Shown here: positions 1 to 8,011 of the stretch, in pieces
Layout: each line of letters starts with the position of its first letter
How positions within the stretch are numbered: position 1 is the first letter of the stretch
Origin: an uncultured Spirochaetales bacterium
GTDB taxonomy: Bacteria; Spirochaetota; Spirochaetia; Sphaerochaetales; Sphaerochaetaceae
Direction: 5' to 3'
Length of the DNA stretch: 59,693 bases
Assembly (NCBI GenBank): GCA_949288415.1
Contig: CASEKE010000025.1
Location: 1-59,693 of the forward strand
Position numbers and translations under genes: made by a program
Notes under the pieces: generated by a model
The model's database searches: none
Told to the model about the DNA's origin: nothing
The model's input: the letters and a program-made list of their open reading frames with translations, nothing else

Positions 1-141
1 GAAGCTCGCGTCCGTTATGTTCGTGAACTCGCAGAAAGAGAGCACAAGCCCCCATATGAACGGTATCACGAACGCCAGCGCGAAGCATATCACTCCGGGC
101 AACGCAAACAGGGCGAAGTATTTCCTTAGCGTTTTTTCCAT
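1..141 (-). CDS. Sugar ABC transporter permease, N-terminal fragment
   Basis: Only the first 47 codons are inside the window; the gene runs off the left edge. The peptide begins MEKTLRKYFALFALPGVICF and continues into one long hydrophobic segment ending near IWGLVLSFCEFTN. This is the usual start of MalF/UgpA-type permeases of carbohydrate ABC importers. It follows the solute-binding protein gene on the same strand, separated by an intercistronic hairpin, so the two should form one importer operon. The membrane-protein assignment is firm. The sugar class is inferred from the neighbouring binding protein, and the substrate is unknown. Confidence 0.75.
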   Translation of the reverse strand, partial: MEKTLRKYFALFALPGVICFALAFVIPFIWGLVLSFCEFTNITDASF

Positions 142-181
142 TTCAAGTTTTCCTTGTCTGTGATTGTCTGTTCAGAAATAA

Positions 182-214
182 GGCCGCTTTTCCAAGCGTT
201 AAGGTAAAGCGGCC
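182..214 (-). terminator. Intercistronic hairpin between binding protein and permease genes
   Basis: GGCCGCTTT (182-190) pairs perfectly with AAAGCGGCC (206-214). On the minus strand the stem is followed by TTATTTC rather than a full U-run. Hairpins in this position commonly protect the abundant binding-protein mRNA and reduce read-through into the permease; that role is inferred. Confidence 0.6.
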
Positions 215-238
215 CTGTGATTCTAGCTGAATTGCTTC

Positions 239-1573
239 TTACCTTCCGGCAAGCTGTGCTTCCTTTGTCCAGCTGTCCTGTGCCGTCTTTACGACGTCGT
301 CCCAGGATGTCTGGCCGTTGATGTATCCGAGGAGCGCTGCTCCGAAGTCGGCCTTCCACTGCTCGGAAGGAATTCCGGAGAATACCCATGGCACGGAAGA
401 AATGCCGTCCTTGTTCATCCAGTGTACGACTTCCTTTGCGAGAGGATCTGCAGGAAGCTCGTCATCCTCGAAGGTGTTGAACGGGGTGATGAACATGAGC
501 TTCTCCTGTACGATCTTCTTTCCGGTATCGGAGCTGAAAAGCCATGTGAGGAAAATGTCTGCATTCTTCTGCGCTTCTGCGGAAGCGTTCTTGTTGATGC
601 AGAGGTAGTTTTCCGTTCCCACACAGAGTCCCTGTGTCTCCTCTCCGTCGAGTCCCATGTAGAGCGGGAGGAACTTGATGTCCTCGTCGGCTACTGTGTT
701 GCCCGGAACTCCGAGGATCTGGCTTGCGCCCCAGTTTCCGTTCTGGACCATCGCGCACTGGCCGAGAGCGAACTCCGCCATCGAATCGTCGACGCTCTTG
801 CTACCGACAAGACCGCGGGCAGTGGTGCTGTTGTCAAGATAGAGATCCCAGAGTGCCTTGAAGTTCTCGTTGTAGGAGAAAGCGAGATTCGTTGCATCGA
901 GCGTCGCTTCGGTGGAACCGAACTCTGCCCAGAGAGGAACGTTCACAAGGTGTGTCTGCCATCTCCAGTCGTTTCCTGCGCTCATTGACGTGGATGCAAA
1001 GACACCCTGGATGCCGAGAGCATCCTTGTTGGCTGTCATATCCTCGACGACTGCCTTGAGGGTCTCGAAGTTGTCGATCTCGTCCATGCTCTTCACTCCG
1101 GTGCTGTTGGTCGGGAGTGCAAAATACTTCTCCATGATGGCATTGTTGTAGATGATGCCGTAGCCTTCGACTGCGTACGGAACGGCGACTACGTGTCCGT
1201 CAAGCGAGAGTGCGAGGCTCTTGTCTGCGAGAATCGAATAGAATTCCGTGTTCTCGAGCGGTGCCACGTCGTTCTTGCTGCCTTCGAGGCCGACAGGTCC
1301 GTTCGTCTGGAAGATTACAGGCGGATTGCTCTTTGCCATCTCGCTCTTGAGGGTTGTCGCATACTGGTTCGATGCGGCTGTGACTACCTTGAGCTTGATG
1401 CCTGTCTCTGCTTCGAATGCCGGGGCGACATCGTTGGTATAGACATCTGCGATTTCCGGTTTGAAATTGAGGAAGTAGACCTCTCCGGCTGCTGCCCCTT
1501 CCTTTCCGCCCTGTGCGAACACAGCAGAAAGGGAGAGAAGAACGATGAGAATGATGCTCAAAGTCTTTTTCAT
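239..1573 (-). CDS. Extracellular solute-binding protein of a sugar ABC importer
   Basis: A 444-residue exported binding protein of the family-1 (carbohydrate) solute-binding type. The signal peptide MKKTLSIILIVLLSLSAVFA is followed by QGGKEG, a mature start typical of spirochaete binding proteins. The start at 1573 is chosen because AAGGAGA lies just upstream and because the longer upstream reading would begin before the predicted transcription start. Motifs such as FEAETGIKLKVV near the mature N-terminus and FLTWLFSSDTGKKIV late in the protein match this class. It binds substrate outside the cytoplasmic membrane and passes it to the permease encoded immediately downstream. The substrate is not readable from sequence. 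Confidence 0.88.
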   Translation of the reverse strand: MKKTLSIILIVLLSLSAVFAQGGKEGAAAGEVYFLNFKPEIADVYTNDVAPAFEAETGIKLKVVTAASNQYATTLKSEMAKSNPPVIFQTNGPVGLEGSKNDVAPLENTEFYSILADKSLALSLDGHVVAVPYAVEGYGIIYNNAIMEKYFALPTNSTGVKSMDEIDNFETLKAVVEDMTANKDALGIQGVFASTSMSAGNDWRWQTHLVNVPLWAEFGSTEATLDATNLAFSYNENFKALWDLYLDNSTTARGLVGSKSVDDSMAEFALGQCAMVQNGNWGASQILGVPGNTVADEDIKFLPLYMGLDGEETQGLCVGTENYLCINKNASAEAQKNADIFLTWLFSSDTGKKIVQEKLMFITPFNTFEDDELPADPLAKEVVHWMNKDGISSVPWVFSGIPSEQWKADFGAALLGYINGQTSWDDVVKTAQDSWTKEAQLAGR

Positions 1574-1621
1574 TGATTTTTCTCCTTTTTTCCGGGGGGT
1601 AAACCCATGGATTTCCGTTTT

Positions 1622-1647
1622 ATGCAAGGTTCTTTCTTTCCTTGCAT
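1622..1647 (-). repeat. Perfect 8-bp inverted repeat at the mRNA 5' end of the binding protein gene
   Basis: ATGCAAGG (1622-1629) and CCTTGCAT (1640-1647) are perfect inverted arms around a 10-nt loop. They sit where transcription from the upstream promoter should start, so the element is either an operator over the start site or a 5' stem-loop on the mRNA. Confidence 0.6.
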
Positions 1648-1651
1648 TTTT

Positions 1652-1680
1652 AGTGTAAAACGGTTTAGTAAAGCGGTCAA
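1652..1680 (-). promoter_or_regulatory. Promoter of the sugar-binding protein gene with LacI-type operator-like dyad
   Basis: Minus-strand -35 TTGACC (1675-1680), 17-bp spacer, -10 TACACT (1652-1657). The spacer contains AAAC-C-GTTT, a short odd palindrome of the kind bound by LacI/GalR-family repressors. The promoter is good; the repressor class is a guess. Confidence 0.6.
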
Positions 1681-1803
1681 GAAAAATTTTACACAATTTT
1701 GCAACGATGTGATCCTTGTTGCCTCATAAGCAAGCGATCTTTCCGGCATGCATAATTGCGCCGGTGTGCTGCCTTATGCATAGATACTTTCGCCGTCTTA
1801 TTG

Positions 1804-1816
1804 TATACTTCGAGCC
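1804..1816 (+). promoter_or_regulatory. -10 box of a probably leaderless mRNA (oadB-like gene)
   Basis: TATACT (1804-1809) ends 7 nt before the ATG at 1817 and no Shine-Dalgarno sequence is present. Transcription would begin at or next to the start codon. The -35 region is weak. Confidence 0.5.
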
Positions 1817-2917
1817 ATGGATGTAACTACTAATCAGATTATTATGATCGGTGTAGGTCTGCTTCTGATCTATCTGGCAATAAAGAAGGAGATGGAACCG
1901 ACTCTTCTTCTGCCGATGGGATTCGGAGCTATCCTCGTCAATCTGCCCGGCAGCGTCATCGCAAGTGCCGAGGCCCACGGTATCCTCTCATGGCTCTTCA
2001 ATGTCGGTATTGCTGAAGCCGAGGTATTTCCACTGTTGCTTTTCATCGGAATCGGCGCGATGATCGACTTCGGTCCCGTGCTTTCCAAGCCATGGCTCAT
2101 CTTCATAGGAGCAGCGGGGCAGGGAGGCATCTTCATCTCGATGATCATAGCTGCCGCTCTCGGATTTCCGCTCAACGATGCTGCCAGCATAGGAATCATC
2201 GGAGCGGCTGACGGTCCGACGGCGATCCTTGTCTCCCAGCGTCTCATGAGCAATTACATTCCGGCAATTCTTATTGTCGCATACTGCTACATGGCTCTCG
2301 TCCCGATCATCCAGCCTGTCGTCCTCAAGGCGACGACCACGAAGAAGGAAAGACAGATAAGGATGCATTACAGCGCCAAGGCTGTCAGCAGGAGCACAAG
2401 GATACTGTTCCCGATCATTACGACTATCGTTTGCGGAACCATCGCTCCGGATTCTGCGGCACTCGTAGGAATGCTCATGTTCGGAAACCTCCTCAGGGAG
2501 TGCGGCGTGCTCGATTCGCTTTCTCTTGCCGCGCAGAATATGCTCTCTCCGCTTATCACGCTCCTTCTGGGGCTAGCCATCGCACCTCAGATGCAGGGTG
2601 ACAAGCTGATCCAGCCGGAGACTATCATGATCATGTGCTTCGGCCTCGTCGCGTTCATCTTCGACACGGCCTGCGGAGTGATTTTCGTGAAGATCGCAAA
2701 TCTGTTCCTCAAGAAGGAGAACAAGATCAATCCTCTCATAGGAGGAGCGGGCATCTCGGCGTTCCCGATGAGCAGCCGTGTCGTCCAGAAGGTTGGCCTG
2801 GAGGCGAACAAGCAGAATCACCTGCTTCCTTTCGCTCTCGGAGCGAACGTATCGGGCCAGATCGGAAGCGTGCTTGCCGGAGGTCTTCTTCTCAAGCTTG
2901 TCCTTCCGCTAATCTGA
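1817..2917 (+). CDS. oadB: Na+-translocating decarboxylase beta subunit (OadB/GcdB/MmdB family)
   Basis: A 366-residue polytopic membrane protein of the beta subunit family of sodium-pumping decarboxylases. These proteins move Na+ outward while the carboxybiotin made by the alpha subunit is decarboxylated. Family hallmarks are GAMIDFGPVL (about residues 80-89) and GAADGPTAI (about 129-137), with Asp132 in the position of the conserved ion-pathway aspartate. The C-terminal VGLEANKQNHLLPFALGANVSGQIGSVLAGG is also characteristic. No alpha (carboxyltransferase) or biotin-carrier gene is in this operon. The following genes encode a gamma-like peptide, DUF1538 and a PII-like protein, so it either works with subunits encoded elsewhere or has another role. 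Confidence 0.92.
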   Translation: MDVTTNQIIMIGVGLLLIYLAIKKEMEPTLLLPMGFGAILVNLPGSVIASAEAHGILSWLFNVGIAEAEVFPLLLFIGIGAMIDFGPVLSKPWLIFIGAAGQGGIFISMIIAAALGFPLNDAASIGIIGAADGPTAILVSQRLMSNYIPAILIVAYCYMALVPIIQPVVLKATTTKKERQIRMHYSAKAVSRSTRILFPIITTIVCGTIAPDSAALVGMLMFGNLLRECGVLDSLSLAAQNMLSPLITLLLGLAIAPQMQGDKLIQPETIMIMCFGLVAFIFDTACGVIFVKIANLFLKKENKINPLIGGAGISAFPMSSRVVQKVGLEANKQNHLLPFALGANVSGQIGSVLAGGLLLKLVLPLI

Positions 2918-2929
2918 TGGAGGTGTTTT

Positions 2930-3061
2930 ATGGATGTGACTTTCATTGATGTGGTAATGATAGGTCTTCGGAGCTGGGGCCTTCTCGCTCTAGGACTCGG
3001 AATACTGTTTGTCGTCCTTGTCATACTGAACTCTCTGACCAACAGGAAGAAGGACAAGTAG
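2930..3061 (+). CDS. Small one-TM peptide, OadG-like
   Basis: A 43-residue ORF with a clear GATGGAGG ribosome site and ATG 12 nt after the beta-subunit stop. It has one transmembrane stretch (about residues 13-33, GLRSWGLLALGLGILFVVLVIL) followed by a basic tail NRKKDK. The layout of N-terminal helix then cytoplasmic basic tail matches gamma subunits (OadG) of sodium-pump decarboxylases, although it is shorter than most. The assignment rests on architecture and position next to oadB, not on a diagnostic motif. Confidence 0.65.
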   Translation: MDVTFIDVVMIGLRSWGLLALGLGILFVVLVILNSLTNRKKDK

Positions 3062-3065
3062 ACAG

Positions 3066-4502
3066 ATGGGTTTTTTGAGGCAGTTGAAGGAGGTCAGCTT
3101 CTCTGTCCTCCCGATTGCGGTGATCGCATTGGTCGTTTCACTCGTATTCGGGCTGTTCGACGTGAAGGAGACGCTCTCCTTCGCGTTTTCCGTCGTTATG
3201 GTCATACTCGGACTGACTCTTTTCCTGATGGGAGTCGAGCTAGGACTCATTCCCGTAGGAAACCACATGGGAAGCCAGGTGATGAAGTACAAGAAGCTTT
3301 CGTTGATCCTCATCACCGGACTTTTCATGGGTACGATAATCACGCTGGCCGAGCCTGACGTACAGGTGCTTGCAGGACAGGTCTCCGAACTGAGACCGTC
3401 CGTGGATGTCGGGGCGCTGACGTTTGCAATAAGCCTCGGTGTCGGCGTCTTCCTTTCGTTTGCGTTTCTAAGGACGCTGATGAACTGGAATATGAAGCTG
3501 ACTCTGGCTTTAGGAGTGTGCATTCTTTTCGTGGCGGTCCTGTTCAGTGACGATTTCTTCATCTCCGTCGCATTCGACAGCGGGGGAGCTACGACAGGAT
3601 CCATGGCCGTTCCTTTCATAATGGCTCTTGGACTGGGAATAGCGAACACCAGAAAAGGAGACGAGTCGGCCTCGTTCGGCTATACTGGCCTGGCAAGCCT
3701 CGGTCCTGTTCTTTTCGTGTTGCTTTACGGAATCTTTTTCTCGTCGTCCGACGGGAATGTCGGAAGCGCATCTGTGGATGCTGGAGCGTTCGAGCTTTTC
3801 GCCGAGGTTGCACGCGATGTCGCAATCTCGCTCATGCCGCTGCTTGCAATAACCATACTGATGCAGATATTCGTCATGAAGCTTCCGCGGATCAAGGCAA
3901 TAAGGGTGTTTTCCGGCTATGTATACACGTACGTCGGACTCGTCCTGTTCCTCTTCTCCGTCAAGTACGCTTTCATGCCGACTGCAAGGGAGATAGGAAG
4001 TGCAGTGATATCGATCGGGCTTTTCCCGACGCTTGTCCTATCGACGCTTCTGGGAGCTTCCGTAGTTCTGGCCGAGCCGGCGATATGGGTTCTTACCCGC
4101 CAGGTCGAGGAGGTCAGCCAGGGCAGGGTACGGCGTATCGTGCTTCTTGTCTTCATGTGCATCGGAGTAGCCCTTGCCGTCGATATCGCCACGATAAGGA
4201 TAAGCAAGGGAATCAACCTCCTATGTTTCCTTGTTCCTGCGTATGTCCTCGTCCTTCTCATGATGACGAAGACACCCAAGCTGTTCGTATCGATTGCGTT
4301 CGACAGCGGTGGCGTGGCTACGGGGCCGATGAGCTCGACGTTCCTGCTGCCGTTCACGCTCGGCATAGCATCGAGTCTCGGCAATACCGAGATGGCGTCG
4401 TTCGGACTGATCGGACTGATTGCCGTCATGCCGATAATCTCGATAGAGCTGCTTGGCATGATCTACGACTCGAGACTCAGAAAACAGGAGGAAAAAAGGT
4501 GA
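3066..4502 (+). CDS. DUF1538 membrane protein with two internal repeats
   Basis: A 478-residue polytopic membrane protein made of two DUF1538 units. Each half carries the same pair of motifs: LAEPDVQVLAGQV (about residue 99) and FDSGGATTGSMAVPF (about 170) in the first, LAEPAIWVLTRQVEEVS and FDSGGVATGPMSSTF in the second. The repeated acidic and small-residue signatures inside membrane segments suggest a two-fold pseudosymmetric transporter. The function of the family is not established. It starts 4 nt after the OadG-like peptide and its stop overlaps the GTG start of the next gene, so it is translationally coupled to a PII-like regulator. Confidence 0.85.
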   Translation: MGFLRQLKEVSFSVLPIAVIALVVSLVFGLFDVKETLSFAFSVVMVILGLTLFLMGVELGLIPVGNHMGSQVMKYKKLSLILITGLFMGTIITLAEPDVQVLAGQVSELRPSVDVGALTFAISLGVGVFLSFAFLRTLMNWNMKLTLALGVCILFVAVLFSDDFFISVAFDSGGATTGSMAVPFIMALGLGIANTRKGDESASFGYTGLASLGPVLFVLLYGIFFSSSDGNVGSASVDAGAFELFAEVARDVAISLMPLLAITILMQIFVMKLPRIKAIRVFSGYVYTYVGLVLFLFSVKYAFMPTAREIGSAVISIGLFPTLVLSTLLGASVVLAEPAIWVLTRQVEEVSQGRVRRIVLLVFMCIGVALAVDIATIRISKGINLLCFLVPAYVLVLLMMTKTPKLFVSIAFDSGGVATGPMSSTFLLPFTLGIASSLGNTEMASFGLIGLIAVMPIISIELLGMIYDSRLRKQEEKR

Positions 4503-5071
4503 AGAGTCTTTTGCTTCTGATAACCGAAAGAGGCCAGGCCCAGAAAGCCATGAAGAGTCTCCGCGAAAAAGGCGCGAGAGGGGGAACCATCCTGTTTGCC
4601 AGAGGAACGGCCTCATCAAGCTTGCTTGCGGCACTCGGGTTTGGCGACTCAAGGAAGGAGGTCCTCATCAGTTTGCTCGACGAGGACATCAACGATACGA
4701 TCACGGGCGCTGTACGCCGTATGAGGATGAAAGGCGCTGTGATGGCGGAACTATCCGACAGGAAGGACATAGGAATGAAGATGATCGAGATCATAGCCGA
4801 GAAGGGCTATGCGGATGATATCATGGCCGCCGCCAGAAAGGCTGGTGCGACCGGAGGTACGGTGATAGAAGCACACGGAACTGCAAGCGACGAGGATGTG
4901 AAATTCTTCGGCTTTCCGATAGTTCCGGAGAAGGAAATCCTTCTGATAATCGCCAAAGACGAGATCGCAGATGCGGTCACCAAGGCCGTAGGCGAGATGG
5001 AATGCCTCAAGAAGAAGGGGATGGGAATAGTGTTCACGATTCCCGTTTCCGAGTTTGCCACGCTTGGTTGA
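4499..5071 (+). CDS. Tandem PII-like signalling protein
   Basis: A 190-residue protein starting at GTG, overlapping the DUF1538 stop as GTGA. Residues 1-85 and about 86-190 are copies of the same unit. KGARGGTILFARGTASS in the first half corresponds to AGATGGTVIEAHGTASD in the second, and each is followed by the strand EVLISLLDED / EILLIIAKDE. GlnB/GlnK-type PII proteins are single units of about 112 residues carrying GATGGTVI(K/L)ARG-like loops. This is therefore a fused PII-like pair, probably binding nucleotide or a small effector and acting on the adjacent membrane protein. The partner is inferred from coupling. Confidence 0.78.
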   Translation: MKSLLLLITERGQAQKAMKSLREKGARGGTILFARGTASSSLLAALGFGDSRKEVLISLLDEDINDTITGAVRRMRMKGAVMAELSDRKDIGMKMIEIIAEKGYADDIMAAARKAGATGGTVIEAHGTASDEDVKFFGFPIVPEKEILLIIAKDEIADAVTKAVGEMECLKKKGMGIVFTIPVSEFATLG

Positions 5072-5075
5072 GACT

Positions 5076-5507
5076 ATGAACAGATATACTGAGATAAGGA
5101 AGGCAAACACCGACCTTGCCGCCGTATACAGGGAGACTATCGAATCGCTCGAGAAGCTCAGAGGGATGTTTTCATCCGAGTTCGATTGTGCCAGGCTGGT
5201 GAATTCCAATCTCGACTATTCCTACTTCGCTTTCATGGATTCCGTCGTGAGGCAGAAAGGCCTCAAGTACACTATCTTCTACGATCACGAGACAAACAAG
5301 GTGGAGCTATACCTTTCTGGACGGAACCGGAAGGTGAACGATCAGATCAAGGCTCTCCTCGGTCTGGAGGGCGGAGTCGATTGGATATACATGTTCGTTC
5401 TGAGCGAGGACTATTCCCCCGAGGACGAGAGCGAGAATTCCGACATATACGAGAAGGCGTTGAGCTATGTCGAGTTCATTGAGACGGAGCTGGAGGACAT
5501 CGTCTGA
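5076..5507 (+). CDS. Conserved-looking protein of unknown function
   Basis: A 143-residue soluble protein beginning MNRYTEIRKANTDLAAVYRE. I do not recognise it with certainty. Helical N-terminal half, then a compact motif (VRQKGLKYTIFYDHETNKVELYLSGRNRKVNDQI) and an acidic C-terminus. It lies 4 nt after the PII-like gene and is the last gene of the oadB operon before a strong bidirectional terminator. A start 21 nt upstream at 5055 is possible; neither start has a strong ribosome site. Confidence 0.65.
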   Translation: MNRYTEIRKANTDLAAVYRETIESLEKLRGMFSSEFDCARLVNSNLDYSYFAFMDSVVRQKGLKYTIFYDHETNKVELYLSGRNRKVNDQIKALLGLEGGVDWIYMFVLSEDYSPEDESENSDIYEKALSYVEFIETELEDIV

Positions 5508-5514
5508 AAAAAAA

Positions 5515-5537
5515 ACGGGAGGTTCCTCCCGTCTTTT
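5515..5537. terminator. Bidirectional terminator between convergent operons
   Basis: ACGGGAGG (5515-5522) and CCTCCCGT (5525-5532) form a perfect stem. It is flanked by an A-run on the left and a T-run on the right, so it can stop both the oadB operon and copA. Confidence 0.9.
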
Positions 5538-7679
5538 TTACCTGTTTTTCCTGAATGTGTTTATCCTGAGAGCGTTCGAGACGACTGTCACGCTCGACAG
5601 ACTCATCGCGAGACTTGCCAGCATCGGGTTGAGACTGGGGCCTCCGAAAATCGTGAGCAGACCGGCAGCGACAGGAATGCCGAGCGCATTGTAGAAGAAT
5701 GCCCAGAATAGGTTTTCCTTTATATTGCGCATCGTGAACCTGCTCAGCTGGTAGCTCGTGATTATGTCGTCCAGCCTGTTGGATACAAGTACGACGGAAG
5801 ACGAGGACATCGCGACGTCGCTTGCATTCGACACAGAAAGTGCCGTGTCAGCCTCGGCAAGCGCGGGCGAGTCGTTAATTCCATCGCCTATGTAGACGAC
5901 CTTTCCTTCCTTCTTAAGCTTTGAAACGATATCCTTTTTTCCCGAGGGCAGAACCGACGCATAGAATCGGTCGATTCCGAGCTTCCCTGCAACCGATCGT
6001 GCCGTGCTTTCGTTGTCACCGGTTATCATGACAGTTTTTTTCCCGAGCTTATGGAGCTTTTCAATGGTCTCTTCGGCATCCTGCCTGACTGTGTCGGAGA
6101 GCGCGACATGGCCGAGAACCTTGCCGTCGATGGCCAGATAGACCACAGTTGCCGCCTCGACTTCGGCACGTTCGAAGTTGTTTATCCCCTCGCTTTCCAA
6201 AAGCTTTTCGGATCCTGCGAGGACTCTGTATCCCTCGTACAGCGCTCTGCAGCCCAGTCCTGGAACGGACCGGAAATCGGAAATATCGTCGCTTGCCGTC
6301 TTGGAATCTCCTGTGATGGCTTTTGCGATCGGATGCTCCGAAAGACTCTCGATCTTCCTCAGCAGCTCGGAAGACTTACCGTCCAAGGTGCTCTCGACTA
6401 TGAACAGCTTTCCTTCCGTGAGTGTCCCTGTCTTATCGAAGACGAATATGTCGCTTCTTCCTAGCGTTTCGAGAGCCTCTGCGTTGCGGAACAGTATTCC
6501 GCACTTGGCAGCTTTGCCGCTTGCGACCATTATCGCTATAGGGGTCGCCAGACCGAGTGCGCAGGGGCATGCTATCACCAGAACCGCCACGGCATGTGTA
6601 ATCGCCAGACCCGCGTCGGAGCCGAGGAAGGCCCACAGTAGGAACGTCAGCAGGGCCAGAGCCATTACCGTCGGCACGAAATAAAGCGACACCTTGTCGG
6701 CTATTCTTGCAATCGGTGCTTTTGTCCCCTGGGCGTCCTTGACCATCTGTATGATCTTTTGTATCGCAGTGTCCTTTCCGACTTCGTCGGCACGCATCTT
6801 GAACGTCGTTCCTGTGTTCAGCGTCGAGCCGAATACCTTGTCGCCTACGCCTTTGTCGGCCGGAAGCGACTCTCCTGTGAGCATCGCTTCGTCAATGCTG
6901 CAGTGCCCTTCTGTCACAGTTCCGTCGCAGGGAATCTTGTCGCCGGGGCGTATGAGAAGCGTATCGCCGATTACGATCTGTTTGAGATTGATGTCTTCCA
7001 GACTGCCGTCCTCGTTGATCCTGACAGCATGGTCCGGTTGGAGCGCGACGAGATCCTCGATTGCCTTTGCGCTCTTTTTCTTGCTCGATGCTTCCAGAGT
7101 CTTTCCTAGCATTACGAGCGTGATTATGGTACCTGCGCCCTCGAAGTAGAGCGAATGATGCAGATTCCCCGTCAAAAGATTGTAGAGCGAGAACAGGAAA
7201 CTTGCCGTCGTTCCGAGTGCGACAAGAGAATCCATGTTCGGCCTGAGTCTGAAAAGATTGCCGAAGCCTCTTGTGAAGAAAGTATAGCCGCAAAGCATTA
7301 TCGGCAGCACGAGTACCAGCTGTACAACGGCAGATGAGAGCGTGTTCTCCCCAAACGGCGAAGGAAGGTGTATCATTGGTCCCATCGCGACATAAAGCAG
7401 CAAAACGTCGAGTACTATCGCCGCGACAAGTCTTGCGGTCCTGCTTCTTTCCTCGAAAGGAGGTCTTTCGTTCTCCCCGAGCATTTCGAAGCCTGTCTTC
7501 TCGATGATCTTCGCAATCATCCCGAGGTCGTACTTTCTGTCGTCGTACTCGATGGATGCCTCCTCTAGTGCAAGATTGACGCTGGCCTTGATTCCTTCCT
7601 GTTTGTTGAGCCTTCTTTCGAGTGCGGAGGAGCATGCAGCGCAGTGCATGCCCCCGATCCTGAGTGTGGTCTTACGCAT
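5538..7679 (-). CDS. copA: Copper-exporting P1B-type ATPase
   Basis: A 713-residue Cu(I)-translocating ATPase. It has one N-terminal metal-binding domain (GGMHCAACS, residues about 9-17), then eight membrane segments. Further motifs are TGES (about 268), the intramembrane CPC metal site (about 371-373), phosphorylation motif DKTGT (about 415), SEHPIAKA and the hinge GDGINDSPALAEA. ATP hydrolysis drives Cu(I) out of the cytoplasm. The start at ATG 7679 is inside copZ, overlapping its stop; another ATG two codons upstream (7685) is equally possible. Having one rather than two N-terminal metal domains is normal, with copZ supplying the chaperone. Confidence 0.95.
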   Translation of the reverse strand: MRKTTLRIGGMHCAACSSALERRLNKQEGIKASVNLALEEASIEYDDRKYDLGMIAKIIEKTGFEMLGENERPPFEERSRTARLVAAIVLDVLLLYVAMGPMIHLPSPFGENTLSSAVVQLVLVLPIMLCGYTFFTRGFGNLFRLRPNMDSLVALGTTASFLFSLYNLLTGNLHHSLYFEGAGTIITLVMLGKTLEASSKKKSAKAIEDLVALQPDHAVRINEDGSLEDINLKQIVIGDTLLIRPGDKIPCDGTVTEGHCSIDEAMLTGESLPADKGVGDKVFGSTLNTGTTFKMRADEVGKDTAIQKIIQMVKDAQGTKAPIARIADKVSLYFVPTVMALALLTFLLWAFLGSDAGLAITHAVAVLVIACPCALGLATPIAIMVASGKAAKCGILFRNAEALETLGRSDIFVFDKTGTLTEGKLFIVESTLDGKSSELLRKIESLSEHPIAKAITGDSKTASDDISDFRSVPGLGCRALYEGYRVLAGSEKLLESEGINNFERAEVEAATVVYLAIDGKVLGHVALSDTVRQDAEETIEKLHKLGKKTVMITGDNESTARSVAGKLGIDRFYASVLPSGKKDIVSKLKKEGKVVYIGDGINDSPALAEADTALSVSNASDVAMSSSSVVLVSNRLDDIITSYQLSRFTMRNIKENLFWAFFYNALGIPVAAGLLTIFGGPSLNPMLASLAMSLSSVTVVSNALRINTFRKNR

Positions 7680-7860
7680 TGACATCGAATCCGAGGTCCT
7701 CGATCGTGCTCTTGATTTCGGCGATGTCGGCGTTGCCTTCATAGCTTACGGCACCTTCGACTCTGTCCGCCTTTACGTTCTTAAGCCCCATTGCCCCAAG
7801 AGCCTTCTCGATCCTTTCCTCGCATCCTCTGCACATCATTCCTTTCACGGCGATTTTCAT
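7672..7860 (-). CDS. copZ: Copper chaperone, heavy-metal-associated domain
   Basis: A 62-residue stand-alone HMA domain with metal motif GMMCRGCEERIEKAL (CxxC, Cys10 and Cys13). It carries Cu(I) in the cytoplasm to the ATPase. It is the first gene of a two-gene operon and overlaps copA. The ribosome site AAGGAGAGAAACGA precedes the ATG. Expression is probably metal-controlled through the palindrome directly upstream. Confidence 0.92.
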   Translation of the reverse strand: MKIAVKGMMCRGCEERIEKALGAMGLKNVKADRVEGAVSYEGNADIAEIKSTIEDLGFDVNA

Positions 7861-7881
7861 TTCGTTTCTCTCCTTGATATC

Positions 7882-7901
7882 AAGTTAATCACATTTAACT
7901 T
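7882..7901. promoter_or_regulatory. Operator candidate upstream of copZ
   Basis: AAGTTAA (7882-7888) and TTAACTT (7895-7901) are perfect 7-bp inverted arms around 6 bp, about 20 bp upstream of the copZ start. It does not match the TACA-N2-TGTA cop box, so the repressor class is open. Confidence 0.55.
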
Positions 7902-7957
7902 TTTTGTAAAGTGACTTTGTCATCATCTTCGATCTCCGACTTATATGCATGCCGATG

Positions 7958-7986
7958 GTGACATTCGGGCAATTTTCAATTATATT
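7958..7986 (+). promoter_or_regulatory. Promoter of the flavoprotein gene
   Basis: -35 GTGACA (7958-7963), 17-bp spacer, -10 TATATT (7981-7986). This places transcription start about 20 nt before the ATG at 8012 and excludes the longer reading that would begin at 7949. Confidence 0.7.
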
Positions 7987-8011
7987 GGTATTGTCTAGTC
8001 AGGAGAGAGAA

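Noticed and set aside
239..1696. Longer start of the sugar-binding protein at 1696
   Set aside because: The extra 41 residues lie upstream of the predicted transcription start and would bury the signal peptide.
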